A stretch of DNA of 5,969 nt from the NCBI GenBank assembly GCA_020722685.1, contig DYKH01000201.1:2432-8400 (forward strand), in the 5' to 3' direction. Below, piece after piece: positions 1 to 5,965 of the stretch. Every line of letters starts with the position of its first letter. Within the stretch, counting starts at the first letter, position 1. The position numbers and the translations under genes were made by a program. This DNA is from Caldithrix sp. (GTDB taxonomy: Bacteria > KSB1 > UBA2214 > DYKH01). The notes beneath the pieces were generated by a model. That model did no database searches. It was not told where the DNA came from and saw nothing but the letters and a program-made list of their open reading frames with translations.

Positions 1-1853
1 TCGTGGCGGGTATTGCTGTTCGGCCATAGATTCACTTGTCGCACCCCGACGCCGTCCGGGTACATGACATAGTACTCGTCAACCCACTCGTTGTTATAGA
101 TCCGATAGTGCGGATCGGAGAGAGCATAGCGCCAATGCACCACGACGCGGGCAGGCGAGTTTTCCAGAATCCGTACACGAGAATAACGGCACTCGCGGTC
201 TTGCATCGGCTCGCTGCAGCCCTGGTTGCCGGCGCCCCAACATTCGATAAACTCGTTGGTCATGGCGGCCTGATCGCAATCCCAAATTGGGATGTAGGAG
301 GCACTACGGCAAAATACAAACTCCGCGGGAAAGGGATAGCGGATTCTCACAGCGTGATTGCTGATGCCGCCATAGTTGTAGTTGCCCTCTTCGGCAAAAA
401 AGTGATCCGGCAGCGAGTTCTCGAACTTGGTCAGGTTCTGTCGGAACCGCGCCAATTGCTTTTTCTGCTTGTCGAGGAGCTGACAGTCGACGACGTAATT
501 GCCGCCAGGGAGGCCCCGCAGTTCATCTATGTTCGAGAAGAGAGGTGCAAAGCGGTCGGCCTTGGTCAAGTCGTCAAACCGTGCGCTTGATATCGATTGT
601 CCGTTGCTGTCTTTGAAGCTACATTCGAGCGTGGCGTCTGTAAGCGTTTTCTCGTCCGTCAACAGCTTGAACAGAACGGGATAAACGGGGCTGAGATTGC
701 GGGCGTAAAGCGGCTCCAGGTCGAACTCGATGAAGGGAGGGGCCAACTCGATGTAGGACGTTCGATAAAGCTGCTTTTTTGTTTGTGGATCGAGCAATTG
801 CAGGATGATCTTGTTTTCCTGATTTTCGGGGATGTAATAATTCAACACCACCTTTTCGGCGGAGGTGAGCGTCACCTTTTCCTCGCCAATCCAATCTTCC
901 GCAGACTCCGGTTCCACCGTGATCCTGGCGAGAACGTCCTTCGTCTTCCCGCTGTCAACGTCCACCTTCATTTCCAAAGGATTATTGCCGAACAGCGAGG
1001 GAAAACCCACCGGTCCGAAGGCGTATTGGGCGCTGCGGAGGCGAAATTCCTTGACGACAAACCCGGGATCGCCAAATACCAAATCGCCAAATTCGATGGG
1101 GGCATGAAAATTGGATATGGTTTCCCGAATATAATCGTTCACTGGTGCCCAGGCGCTGTACTCTGCCCCTTTGTCTGGTTCTCGTTTGAAGAACTCATCG
1201 CCTTCTTGCACGTCCGGCTGGCGTACGCGGGCAAGATTGAATCCCCAGGTCATGCCCGGCTCCAGTTTCGTCATGCCCATGGAGGTCACGTCGATGGCTA
1301 TTTCGGCGCTCCATTCTTTGGCGCTGATGCTGGTCTTCGCCCGCCAAAAACCGCTCCAGCCGGGATTCATGTCACAGGTCTTGGAGCCGTGCAAGCGGTT
1401 GTAGCACTCTTGATCGAATTGGTTTCCCTTTGGATTGACCGCCAGCTCATAATAGCGGCGGTGATCATGATCGACATCGACAAAGACCTCGACGCGATCA
1501 TCGTAAAGGATGTCGGGGTCATCGAAAAACACCGAGGTCGTCTTTATGTTTTCGATTTCGGGTTCAGAGCACCTGAAGGCGACGAACAGATGCGCATCAT
1601 CATACAAAAGGTAGGCGGTGGTTTGGTAGGTCGCGGGTTTGCCATAATCTCCTGCCGTCAGCACAAAATCATTGATCGTAGCAGCCTTGGACCAAACAGC
1701 TTCGTCCAGCCTGCCGTCGAGAATCGGCGCTGTATCCGTGAAAGGAACGGATGCAAAATGGATGGGCCGAGTGAATAATTCGGCGGCGTCATAGCCGTGC
1801 GCGCTCTGCAAAAGAGACAAAAGAAGAAGCAACCAAAAACGGGAATTCTGCAA
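1..1853 (-). CDS. Secreted CBM9-like multidomain protein, probable polysaccharide-active protein (3' end beyond window)
   Basis: Open frame of 617 codons with no stop, running off the left edge, so the C-terminus is missing. The start is a TTG at 1853-1851. A TGA lies in frame just upstream, there is no in-frame ATG near the 5' end, and an AGGAGG sits 5 nt before the TTG. Residues 1-20 form a Sec signal peptide: Arg5, then a leucine-rich core, with cleavage likely around SAHG. Residues about 44-265 look like a CBM9-type carbohydrate-binding domain. It opens with ILDGRLDEAVW (44-54); then comes DRVEVFVDVDHD (119-130) with YYELAVNPKGN (134-144), and finally WSAEIAID (181-188) with WGFNLARVR (203-211). 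Residues about 370-480 may be beta-sandwich linker. Residues 490-617 are rich in Trp, Tyr and Cys and contain CSEPMQDRECRYSRVRI (546-562) and YYVMYPDGVGVR (594-605). From memory, such motifs occur in large secreted proteins of polysaccharide-degrading bacteria, possibly lyases, but I cannot assign an enzyme. It follows the GntR gene by 27 bp and is probably co-transcribed with it. Confidence 0.88.
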   Translation of the reverse strand, partial: MQNSRFWLLLLLSLLQSAHGYDAAELFTRPIHFASVPFTDTAPILDGRLDEAVWSKAATINDFVLTAGDYGKPATYQTTAYLLYDDAHLFVAFRCSEPEIENIKTTSVFFDDPDILYDDRVEVFVDVDHDHRRYYELAVNPKGNQFDQECYNRLHGSKTCDMNPGWSGFWRAKTSISAKEWSAEIAIDVTSMGMTKLEPGMTWGFNLARVRQPDVQEGDEFFKREPDKGAEYSAWAPVNDYIRETISNFHAPIEFGDLVFGDPGFVVKEFRLRSAQYAFGPVGFPSLFGNNPLEMKVDVDSGKTKDVLARITVEPESAEDWIGEEKVTLTSAEKVVLNYYIPENQENKIILQLLDPQTKKQLYRTSYIELAPPFIEFDLEPLYARNLSPVYPVLFKLLTDEKTLTDATLECSFKDSNGQSISSARFDDLTKADRFAPLFSNIDELRGLPGGNYVVDCQLLDKQKKQLARFRQNLTKFENSLPDHFFAEEGNYNYGGISNHAVRIRYPFPAEFVFCRSASYIPIWDCDQAAMTNEFIECWGAGNQGCSEPMQDRECRYSRVRILENSPARVVVHWRYALSDPHYRIYNNEWVDEYYVMYPDGVGVRQVNLWPNSNTRH

Positions 1854-1858
1854 AAAGG

Positions 1859-1864
1859 CCTCCT
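1859..1864 (-). promoter_or_regulatory. Shine-Dalgarno AGGAGG that fixes the TTG start
   Basis: The minus strand reads AGGAGG followed by CCTTT and then TTG at 1853. It lies in the 27-bp gap between the regulator stop (1881) and this gene. A perfect ribosome binding site at 5-nt spacing, directly before a codon that opens a signal peptide, is the main reason for choosing the rare TTG start. Confidence 0.8.
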
Positions 1865-1880
1865 CACCTCAAGACAGTTG

Positions 1881-2618
1881 TCAAGCAGTGACCTGAACGT
1901 TTATGCTTTGGTAATAGTTAATGACATGCTGCTCGGCCTCGCTCATGTGTTTTTTCATGGTCTGGTAAGCGTTTTCTGCATCATGCGCGCGAATGGCCGC
2001 CAGCAGATTTTCGTGATTTTTGAGCGCGAGATCGGGAGCGTGGGATTGTTTGTAGGTTTCGGATATGAATTTGTGCAGCAACAAGAAGATCGGCTCCATG
2101 ATGATTGGGACGATCGGGTTGTTGGTGGCGCTGGCGATGCGGCGATGGAATTTGATGTCGCTTTCGATCATCCGATACGGTTGGTCGGCAAATGAAACCA
2201 TATTCTGATACTGCTTGGCCAGATATTCCACATCCTCCCCGGAACGATGAATCGCCGCCAGTCTGGCGATCTCCGGCTCCATGAATGAGCGCACCCGTAT
2301 GAGATGAAGCAGGCTCGTTTCGCCGCATTTCATTTCCAGCAGATGGTAAAAGGGATCCACCACCGTCGCCGCGTCCATCTCAGCTACGTAGACGCCGCTG
2401 CCTTTGCGTATGTGTACCAGTCCGCGACCGGATAGCATCCGCAGCGCTTCACGGATGGCCGTCCGGCTGACGCCAAAGCGTTCAGCCAGCTCAAATTCTC
2501 CGGGCAGCTTATCGCCCGCGAGAAAGATTTTTTGCCGAATTGCTTCACGGATTTGTCGCTCAACTTTATAGCTGAGGGATTCTTCTCTTTCAATTTTTAC
2601 AAAGGGGGATGCCGACAT
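1881..2618 (-). CDS. GntR-family transcriptional regulator, FadR/FCD subfamily
   Basis: A 245-residue DNA-binding regulator. Residues about 15-78 are the GntR winged helix: KLPGEFELAERFGVSR (37-52), then the recognition helix TAIREALRMLSGRGLV and the wing HIRKGSGVYV. Residues about 103-232 are an all-helical FCD ligand-binding domain. Its four expected metal/ligand residues are visible: Asp154 and His158 (DIKFH), His202 (KNHENLL) and His224 (KKHMSEAE). FCD regulators usually bind small carboxylates or sugar acids, and metal-bound members use this Asp-His-His-His set. I chose the ATG at 2618, which has GAGAG 6 nt upstream. The alternative in-frame ATG at 2678 would add 20 residues, but it lies inside the 29-bp inverted repeat, which is better explained as an operator. 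The gene is divergent from the mannosidase and heads the unit containing the CBM9-like gene. Autoregulation through the repeat 38 bp upstream is likely. The ligand cannot be told from sequence. Confidence 0.95.
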   Translation of the reverse strand: MSASPFVKIEREESLSYKVERQIREAIRQKIFLAGDKLPGEFELAERFGVSRTAIREALRMLSGRGLVHIRKGSGVYVAEMDAATVVDPFYHLLEMKCGETSLLHLIRVRSFMEPEIARLAAIHRSGEDVEYLAKQYQNMVSFADQPYRMIESDIKFHRRIASATNNPIVPIIMEPIFLLLHKFISETYKQSHAPDLALKNHENLLAAIRAHDAENAYQTMKKHMSEAEQHVINYYQSINVQVTA

Positions 2619-2655
2619 GGTATTCTCTCGAAAGATGTTAACCGCAAAAATGTGG

Positions 2656-2684
2656 GACTGAATGTTGTCATACAACATGCAGTC
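2656..2684. promoter_or_regulatory. Probable GntR/FCD operator (29-bp inverted repeat)
   Basis: The arms are 2656-2668 and 2672-2684 around a CAT centre. The inner arms are ATGTTGT and ACAACAT (2662-2668, 2672-2678) and the outer arms are GACTG and CAGTC. Only the pair 2661/2679 fails to match. The core TTGTCATACAA (TTGTATGACAA on the minus strand) has the form typical of FadR-type GntR operators. It ends 38 bp before the regulator ATG and overlaps the predicted regulator transcription start, which suits autorepression. Confidence 0.75.
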
Positions 2685-2685
2685 T

Positions 2686-2714
2686 TATGTAATGATAAGT
2701 TTCCAAAGATGCAA
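2686..2714 (-). promoter_or_regulatory. Weak candidate promoter for the GntR gene
   Basis: On the minus strand TTGCAT (2714-2709) is followed by a 17-bp spacer and TACATA (2691-2686). Both boxes match the sigma70 consensus at only three of six positions, so the support is mainly position. Transcription would start near 2679, inside the inverted repeat, as expected for an autorepressed gene. Confidence 0.25.
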
Positions 2715-2727
2715 GGGAAATTTTTTG

Positions 2728-2738
2728 CTGTCATAAAA
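2728..2738 (+). promoter_or_regulatory. Possible second, weaker GntR operator
   Basis: CTGTCATAAAA matches the operator core TTGTCATACAA at 9 of 11 positions. It begins 63 bp after the core at 2665, six helical turns, and sits 6 bp upstream of the mannosidase -35 box. Only the left half is well conserved, so this could be chance in an AT-rich region. Confidence 0.35.
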
Positions 2739-2744
2739 AATGCC

Positions 2745-2773
2745 TTGACATTTATTGACAAGATAGCTATCAT
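2745..2773 (+). promoter_or_regulatory. Sigma70-type promoter for the GH38 gene
   Basis: A perfect -35 box TTGACA (2745-2750) is followed by a 17-bp spacer and TATCAT (2768-2773), five of six to the -10 consensus. The AT-rich stretch upstream (2719-2740) could act as an UP element. The start point is expected near 2780, giving a leader of about 170 nt. A second TTGACA at 2755-2760 has no suitably spaced -10. The perfect palindrome GATAGCTATC (2762-2771) overlaps the -10 box. Confidence 0.7.
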
Positions 2774-2783
2774 TATGCGAAAG

Positions 2784-2805
2784 AACCGATACACCTAAAT
2801 CGGTT
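2784..2805 (+). promoter_or_regulatory. Hairpin at the 5' end of the GH38 transcript
   Basis: AACCGAT (2784-2790) and ATCGGTT (2799-2805) form a perfect 7-bp stem with an 8-nt loop. It begins only a few bases after the predicted start point. It could stabilise the mRNA 5' end or be a DNA-level inverted repeat. It lacks the GC content and U-run of an intrinsic terminator. Confidence 0.4.
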
Positions 2806-2862
2806 TATCTGCCCGTTCCTTTTAGATTTCTTCTCCAAGCGTATGGCAAATGGAGACGCCAT

Positions 2863-2897
2863 TGCCCGGGAGGCGCCCGGTTGGCGCTATTCGGGCA
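2863..2897 (+). promoter_or_regulatory. GC-rich two-tier hairpin in the GH38 leader
   Basis: The outer stem TGCCCG (2863-2868) pairs with CGGGCA (2892-2897). Then comes a symmetric 4 x 4 internal loop and an inner stem GCGCC (2873-2877) with GGCGC (2883-2887), closed by a 5-nt loop. It ends 43 nt before the Shine-Dalgarno sequence. I match it to no known riboswitch. No U-run follows, so it is not a terminator. Confidence 0.4.
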
Positions 2898-2940
2898 TAT
2901 CCGCTTGAAGGTTTTGAAAAGCTTCGATTTCCCATCTTGC

Positions 2941-2946
2941 AGGAGG
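2941..2946 (+). promoter_or_regulatory. Shine-Dalgarno AGGAGG of the GH38 gene
   Basis: A perfect AGGAGG lies 5 nt before the ATG at 2952. It selects this start over the in-frame ATG at 2850, which would put 34 polar residues ahead of an obvious signal peptide and has no ribosome binding site. Confidence 0.85.
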
Positions 2947-2951
2947 CCGCT

Positions 2952-5564
2952 ATGCGATCCCATCGCAGCTATCTACTGTTCGTTTTTTGCCTTTTCCTAA
3001 TGTTTTCTCCAATTGCTTCAGCTCAAGAAGGCGAATTCTATCTCGTCGGCCATGCCCACATCGATTTGTCCTGGCTTTGGACGCCCAGCGAAACCATTCA
3101 CGAGGTTTGCCCGCTGACGTTCGAGAGCGTGAACAGACTCATGGATCAGTACCCTGACTTTGTTTTCGCCCAAAGTGCGGCGCAAACGTACAAGTGGATG
3201 GAACGGTATTATCCGGAAGTGTTCAGGCACATCAAGCGACGGGTGGAACAGGGCAGATGGGAAATCGTCGGCGGGGCCTGGGATGAGCACAATACCAACA
3301 TCCCTTCGGGCGAATCCTTGGTGCGCCAATATCTCTACGGAAAGCGCTATTTCAAAGAAAAGTTCGGCGTGGATGTTAAAGTCGGTTGGCTGCCGGACGT
3401 GTTCGGTTTCAACTGGAACATGCCGCAGATTTATAGAAAATGTGGCATCGACTATTTTATGACCCACAAGCTCAAATGGCAGGTCGAGCGCAACGACCCT
3501 CCGGTGCCCTTTCCGTACCATCTGTTCTGGTGGCAAGGGCCGGATGGCTCACGGGTGTTGGCATTTCATACCGTCGGCGACTATAACGAAAAAGTCATTC
3601 CCAAGGAAATGTTGGAAGATCTCGGCAAATTGAAGGACAAACATGGAATTGACAAGCTGATGATCGTCTTTGGCCGCGGTGACCACGGCGGCGGCCCCAT
3701 GCCGGACATGCTGCACCGGGCGGACTCGCTGCGAAAAGTGCCCAACTTTCCAACCATCCATTTTAGCAAGGCGAATGCTTACTTTGACATGATCAAGGCG
3801 TCATCGCAAAGCGCCGGCCTGCCGGTGATCAATGATGAGCTGTACGTCAAAACCCATCGCGGCTGTTTGACGACCGATTCGCAGGTCAAGCGCGATAACC
3901 GGCTGTGCGAAACCTTGCTACTGAATGCAGAGAAATTCTCCGTCCTCGCCAGTCTCCTCGACCATCCCTATCCGCAAGAAGAATTGCACAATCTTTGGGA
4001 AAAACTGCTATTCGGCCAGGTGCACGACAACATCGACGGCTCTTCAGTCAAAGAGGTCTATCAAGCTGCGGCTACGGATTACGCCGAGCTGAAAATCCAA
4101 GGCAACGAGCTGTTGAACCAAGCCCTGCAAGCCATTTCCAAAAACATGGATACTCAAGGCGAAGGTGACGCGATCATCATCTATAATCCCGCCACCTGGG
4201 AACGCAACGACATGGCGACCGTGTGCGGCTGCCAGCTCAAGAAATACGGCAGCTTCCAGATTCTGGACGACCGGGGAATTGCCGTGCCCTATCAAATGGT
4301 GCCGCAGGGAGATTGTCAAAGGGCACTTTTCAAAGCGCAGAATGTTCCCGCTTTGGGGTACAAGCAGTACCGGGTGAAATCGCAAACTGCCGACCCCAAA
4401 GTGGCTACCGACTTGAAGGCCAAAGGCTTAAAGCTGACGAATTCTTTCCTCCAGTTGGAAGTCGATCAAGTTAGCGGCAATATTGTCTCTCTGAAGCGCA
4501 AGGGGCTCAAGGCCGATTTCTTTACCAAGACTGCTCCCGGCAACGCTTTGGAGGTTTGGGAGGATTTGCCTCCGAAAGCTCCTTCCGGCGAGCCCGCTTG
4601 GAACATCTATCTTGGAGAATGCCACAAATTGGATCAAGCGCAAGAAGTCTCGCTGGTGGAAAGCGGTCCGTTACGGGCGGTGGTGCGCGTGAAGAAATCC
4701 TTCGGCAAATCCACTTTTGAACAGGACATTATTCTGTATGCGTATTCGGATCGAGTGGACTTTGAGTTTCGCGGCGATTGGCATGAGCAGTACAAATTCG
4801 CCAAGGTGGCTTTTCCTCTGAATTTGCAAGCCTATTTCGCCACCTACGAAATTCCTTTTGGCGCTATTGATCGCTACGATTTTTCCATCAAGCAAGACCC
4901 GGGTGTTCCTTTGCAGGAGCAAGGGCGTCCTTGGGAAATGGCCGATCGCACCAAGACCGAAAACGCGGCACAGCGTTGGGTGGACGTCAGTGACAAGAGC
5001 GGGCGATTTGGAGCAAGCTTGTTGAACGACTCCAAGTATGGCTTTTCCTTCGCGGCGAACACCTTGCGTATGAGCCTGATTCGCGGGCCGCGACGGGGTT
5101 ACCCTCGAACTCCGGACAGCTTTTCCGATCAATCGGACATACCATACGTCGGCGTTCACAAAGTAAGATATGCCTTGGTACCCCATGAAGGAAACTGGAA
5201 GAATACTCAGGTGGTACGTCAGGGAATAGAATTCAATACGCCGCTATTGGTCAAGGTTGAGCCGGCCCATGCGGGACAAGCGCCTAAAGCCTTTGCCGGG
5301 GTAAAAGTTGAGCCAGAGAATGTCATCATCGAAGCCGTTAAAAAGGCGGAAGACTCCGGGGCTGCGATTATCCGTATGTACGAGGCCTATGGCAAAAATT
5401 GCGAGGCCACCGTTACTTTTGCTGATTTCCCCGAAAGTGTGCAAGAAACCGATATGTTGGAATGGGATCAGTATGTTCTGCCCAAATCATTTACCCTCGC
5501 CGGCAAAACTGTCAAAGTGCCGATGACGCATCACGAGGTAAAGACCTTGAAAGTGCAATTCTGA
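2952..5564 (+). CDS. Secreted glycoside hydrolase family 38 alpha-mannosidase
   Basis: An 870-residue protein, normal length for GH38, predicted to hydrolyse terminal alpha-mannosides with retention, using a zinc ion. Residues 1-24 are a Sec signal peptide (Arg2/Arg5, hydrophobic core 7-18, cleavage after ASA), so it acts in the periplasm or outside. The catalytic N-terminal domain covers about 28-310. HAHID (34-38) supplies zinc ligands His36 and Asp38; WLPDVFGF (146-153) carries the nucleophile and ligand Asp149; GRGDHGGGP (241-249) is typical of the family. The helical middle domain (about 315-395) has GQVHDNIDGSS (355-365), where His358 is the fourth zinc ligand. The rest (about 405-870) is the beta-rich C-terminal region, opening with YNPATWERND (411-420) and including PALGYKQYRV. 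No catalytic residue is missing. Linkage specificity cannot be read from sequence. Many bacterial GH38 enzymes are cytoplasmic, so the leader is notable. It diverges from the GntR gene and has its own near-consensus promoter. No terminator follows, so read-through into 5682 onward is possible. Confidence 0.96.
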   Translation: MRSHRSYLLFVFCLFLMFSPIASAQEGEFYLVGHAHIDLSWLWTPSETIHEVCPLTFESVNRLMDQYPDFVFAQSAAQTYKWMERYYPEVFRHIKRRVEQGRWEIVGGAWDEHNTNIPSGESLVRQYLYGKRYFKEKFGVDVKVGWLPDVFGFNWNMPQIYRKCGIDYFMTHKLKWQVERNDPPVPFPYHLFWWQGPDGSRVLAFHTVGDYNEKVIPKEMLEDLGKLKDKHGIDKLMIVFGRGDHGGGPMPDMLHRADSLRKVPNFPTIHFSKANAYFDMIKASSQSAGLPVINDELYVKTHRGCLTTDSQVKRDNRLCETLLLNAEKFSVLASLLDHPYPQEELHNLWEKLLFGQVHDNIDGSSVKEVYQAAATDYAELKIQGNELLNQALQAISKNMDTQGEGDAIIIYNPATWERNDMATVCGCQLKKYGSFQILDDRGIAVPYQMVPQGDCQRALFKAQNVPALGYKQYRVKSQTADPKVATDLKAKGLKLTNSFLQLEVDQVSGNIVSLKRKGLKADFFTKTAPGNALEVWEDLPPKAPSGEPAWNIYLGECHKLDQAQEVSLVESGPLRAVVRVKKSFGKSTFEQDIILYAYSDRVDFEFRGDWHEQYKFAKVAFPLNLQAYFATYEIPFGAIDRYDFSIKQDPGVPLQEQGRPWEMADRTKTENAAQRWVDVSDKSGRFGASLLNDSKYGFSFAANTLRMSLIRGPRRGYPRTPDSFSDQSDIPYVGVHKVRYALVPHEGNWKNTQVVRQGIEFNTPLLVKVEPAHAGQAPKAFAGVKVEPENVIIEAVKKAEDSGAAIIRMYEAYGKNCEATVTFADFPESVQETDMLEWDQYVLPKSFTLAGKTVKVPMTHHEVKTLKVQF

Positions 5565-5574
5565 GCTAATCAGA

Positions 5575-5589
5575 AGGATCATCCTGAAT
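5575..5589. repeat. Inverted AGGAT/ATCCT pair, possible lone copy of the nonamer repeat
   Basis: AGGAT (5575-5579) and ATCCT (5581-5585) flank a single C, 10 bp after the mannosidase stop. The right arm continues as ATCCTGAAT (5581-5589), which closely resembles the units of the tandem array at 5844. The pair is short, and the one-base gap makes it unlikely to fold as an RNA hairpin, so it is not a terminator. Confidence 0.35.
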
Positions 5590-5681
5590 TTCCAAGACCA
5601 TAAATGCCCGCTAACAAGGACAGCAAGGGTCGATTAGGACGATATTTCCAGTTACGAAGTGTTTTCCGAAAGGAGTCTCGG

Positions 5682-5852
5682 ATGGAAAGCAAAATGAGTA
5701 GACGAAATTTTCTCAGTACCGCTGCGGTGGGCGTGACGGCTGCCGCCACGGCATTGAGCGCCAAATCCTATGCGAAGGTGAAAGGTGCCAAATTGTTAAT
5801 GAAGTACTGCCAGTGGGGACATGCGGTTCATCTTCAAATGACGATCCTGTGA
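5682..5852 (+). CDS. Short Tat-signal ORF, probably the truncated 5' remnant of an exported protein gene
   Basis: A 56-residue frame with a good ribosome binding site, AAAGGAG (5669-5675), 6 nt before the ATG at 5682. ATG 5694 is a possible second start. Residues 5-30 are a twin-arginine signal: SRRNFL (6-11), an Ala/Val/Thr-rich hydrophobic stretch and a likely cleavage site near SAKSYA. Only about 25 residues of mature protein follow. The segment KLLMKYCQWGHAVH (38-51) resembles the first strand of family-1 sugar-binding proteins of ABC transporters, which often begin with LQWSHFVP. This is a weak likeness from memory. The stop codon (5850-5852) is the last codon of the first unit of a 9-bp tandem repeat, so the frame appears to have been cut off where the repeat begins. 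No frame restores a recognisable continuation before 5966. Read it as a probable pseudogene; a genuine tiny Tat-exported protein is less likely. It may share a transcript with the mannosidase. Confidence 0.6.
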   Translation: MESKMSRRNFLSTAAVGVTAAATALSAKSYAKVKGAKLLMKYCQWGHAVHLQMTIL

Positions 5853-5879
5853 ATCCGTGTCATCCTGAACATCCTGTCA
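5844..5879. repeat. Four-unit tandem repeat of a 9-bp motif (ATCCTGTNA type)
   Basis: Four consecutive 9-bp units begin at 5844, 5853, 5862 and 5871. All start ATCC; three continue with TG and the second reads ATCCGTGTC. On the minus strand the units read like NNNCAGGAT. Such CAGGAT nonamer runs occur between genes in many environmental bacterial genomes, as far as I recall. The first unit supplies the stop codon of the preceding short ORF. Confidence 0.7.
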
Positions 5880-5950
5880 ACAAAAGTATCCATACCACAT
5901 CGAGCCCCGTGATCAGATACGAAAATCAGGTTCCATGGAATTATTCAAAA

Positions 5951-5956
5951 AGGAGG
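5951..5956 (+). promoter_or_regulatory. Shine-Dalgarno for the gene starting at 5966
   Basis: AGGAGG within AAAAAGGAGGT lies 9 nt before ATG 5966. No other gene nearby would use it. It is as strong as the sites in front of the mannosidase and the CBM9-like gene. Confidence 0.6.
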
Positions 5957-5965
5957 TCGCGTTAA

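Noticed and set aside
36..1778. Long plus-strand open frames at 36-590 and 597-1778
   Set aside because: They lie opposite the 617-codon minus-strand frame, which has a signal peptide, a CBM9-like domain and a strong ribosome binding site. The plus-strand translations show no recognisable domain and are shadows.
1658..1867. Minus-strand frame starting with GTG at 1867
   Set aside because: It uses the Shine-Dalgarno sequence as coding sequence, is in a different frame from the CBM9-like gene and gives a Cys/Phe-rich peptide with no family resemblance.
2619..2678. N-terminal extension of the GntR regulator from ATG 2678
   Set aside because: That ATG is part of the inverted-repeat operator. 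The extra residues do not resemble a GntR N-terminus, and ATG 2618 has its own ribosome binding site.
2850..2951. Mannosidase start at ATG 2850
   Set aside because: It would bury the signal peptide behind 34 residues, has no Shine-Dalgarno sequence and ignores the perfect AGGAGG before ATG 2952.
3018..5186. Minus-strand open frames inside the mannosidase gene (3018-3536, 4044-4385, 4671-5186)
   Set aside because: They are antisense to a well-conserved GH38 coding sequence, have no ribosome binding sites or family features, and are frame shadows.
5565..5600. Terminator after the mannosidase
   Set aside because: The only inverted repeat (5575-5585) has a one-base gap and no following T-run, so it does not look like an intrinsic terminator.
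5604..5681. Upstream start at ATG 5604 for the Tat ORF
   Set aside because: It adds 26 polar residues before the twin-arginine motif and lacks a ribosome binding site, while AAAGGAG lies 6 nt before ATG 5682.
5931..5940. Palindrome TTCCATGGAA before the last ribosome binding site
   Set aside because: It is a perfect 10-bp palindrome, but has no promoter boxes around it and no second copy, so a regulatory role cannot be supported.
5779..5965. Alternative frame continuing the short ORF through the nonamer repeat to a TAA at 5963-5965
   Set aside because: It is open but has no start signal, gives a low-complexity stretch from the repeat and shows no domain. It is more likely chance than a frameshifted continuation.
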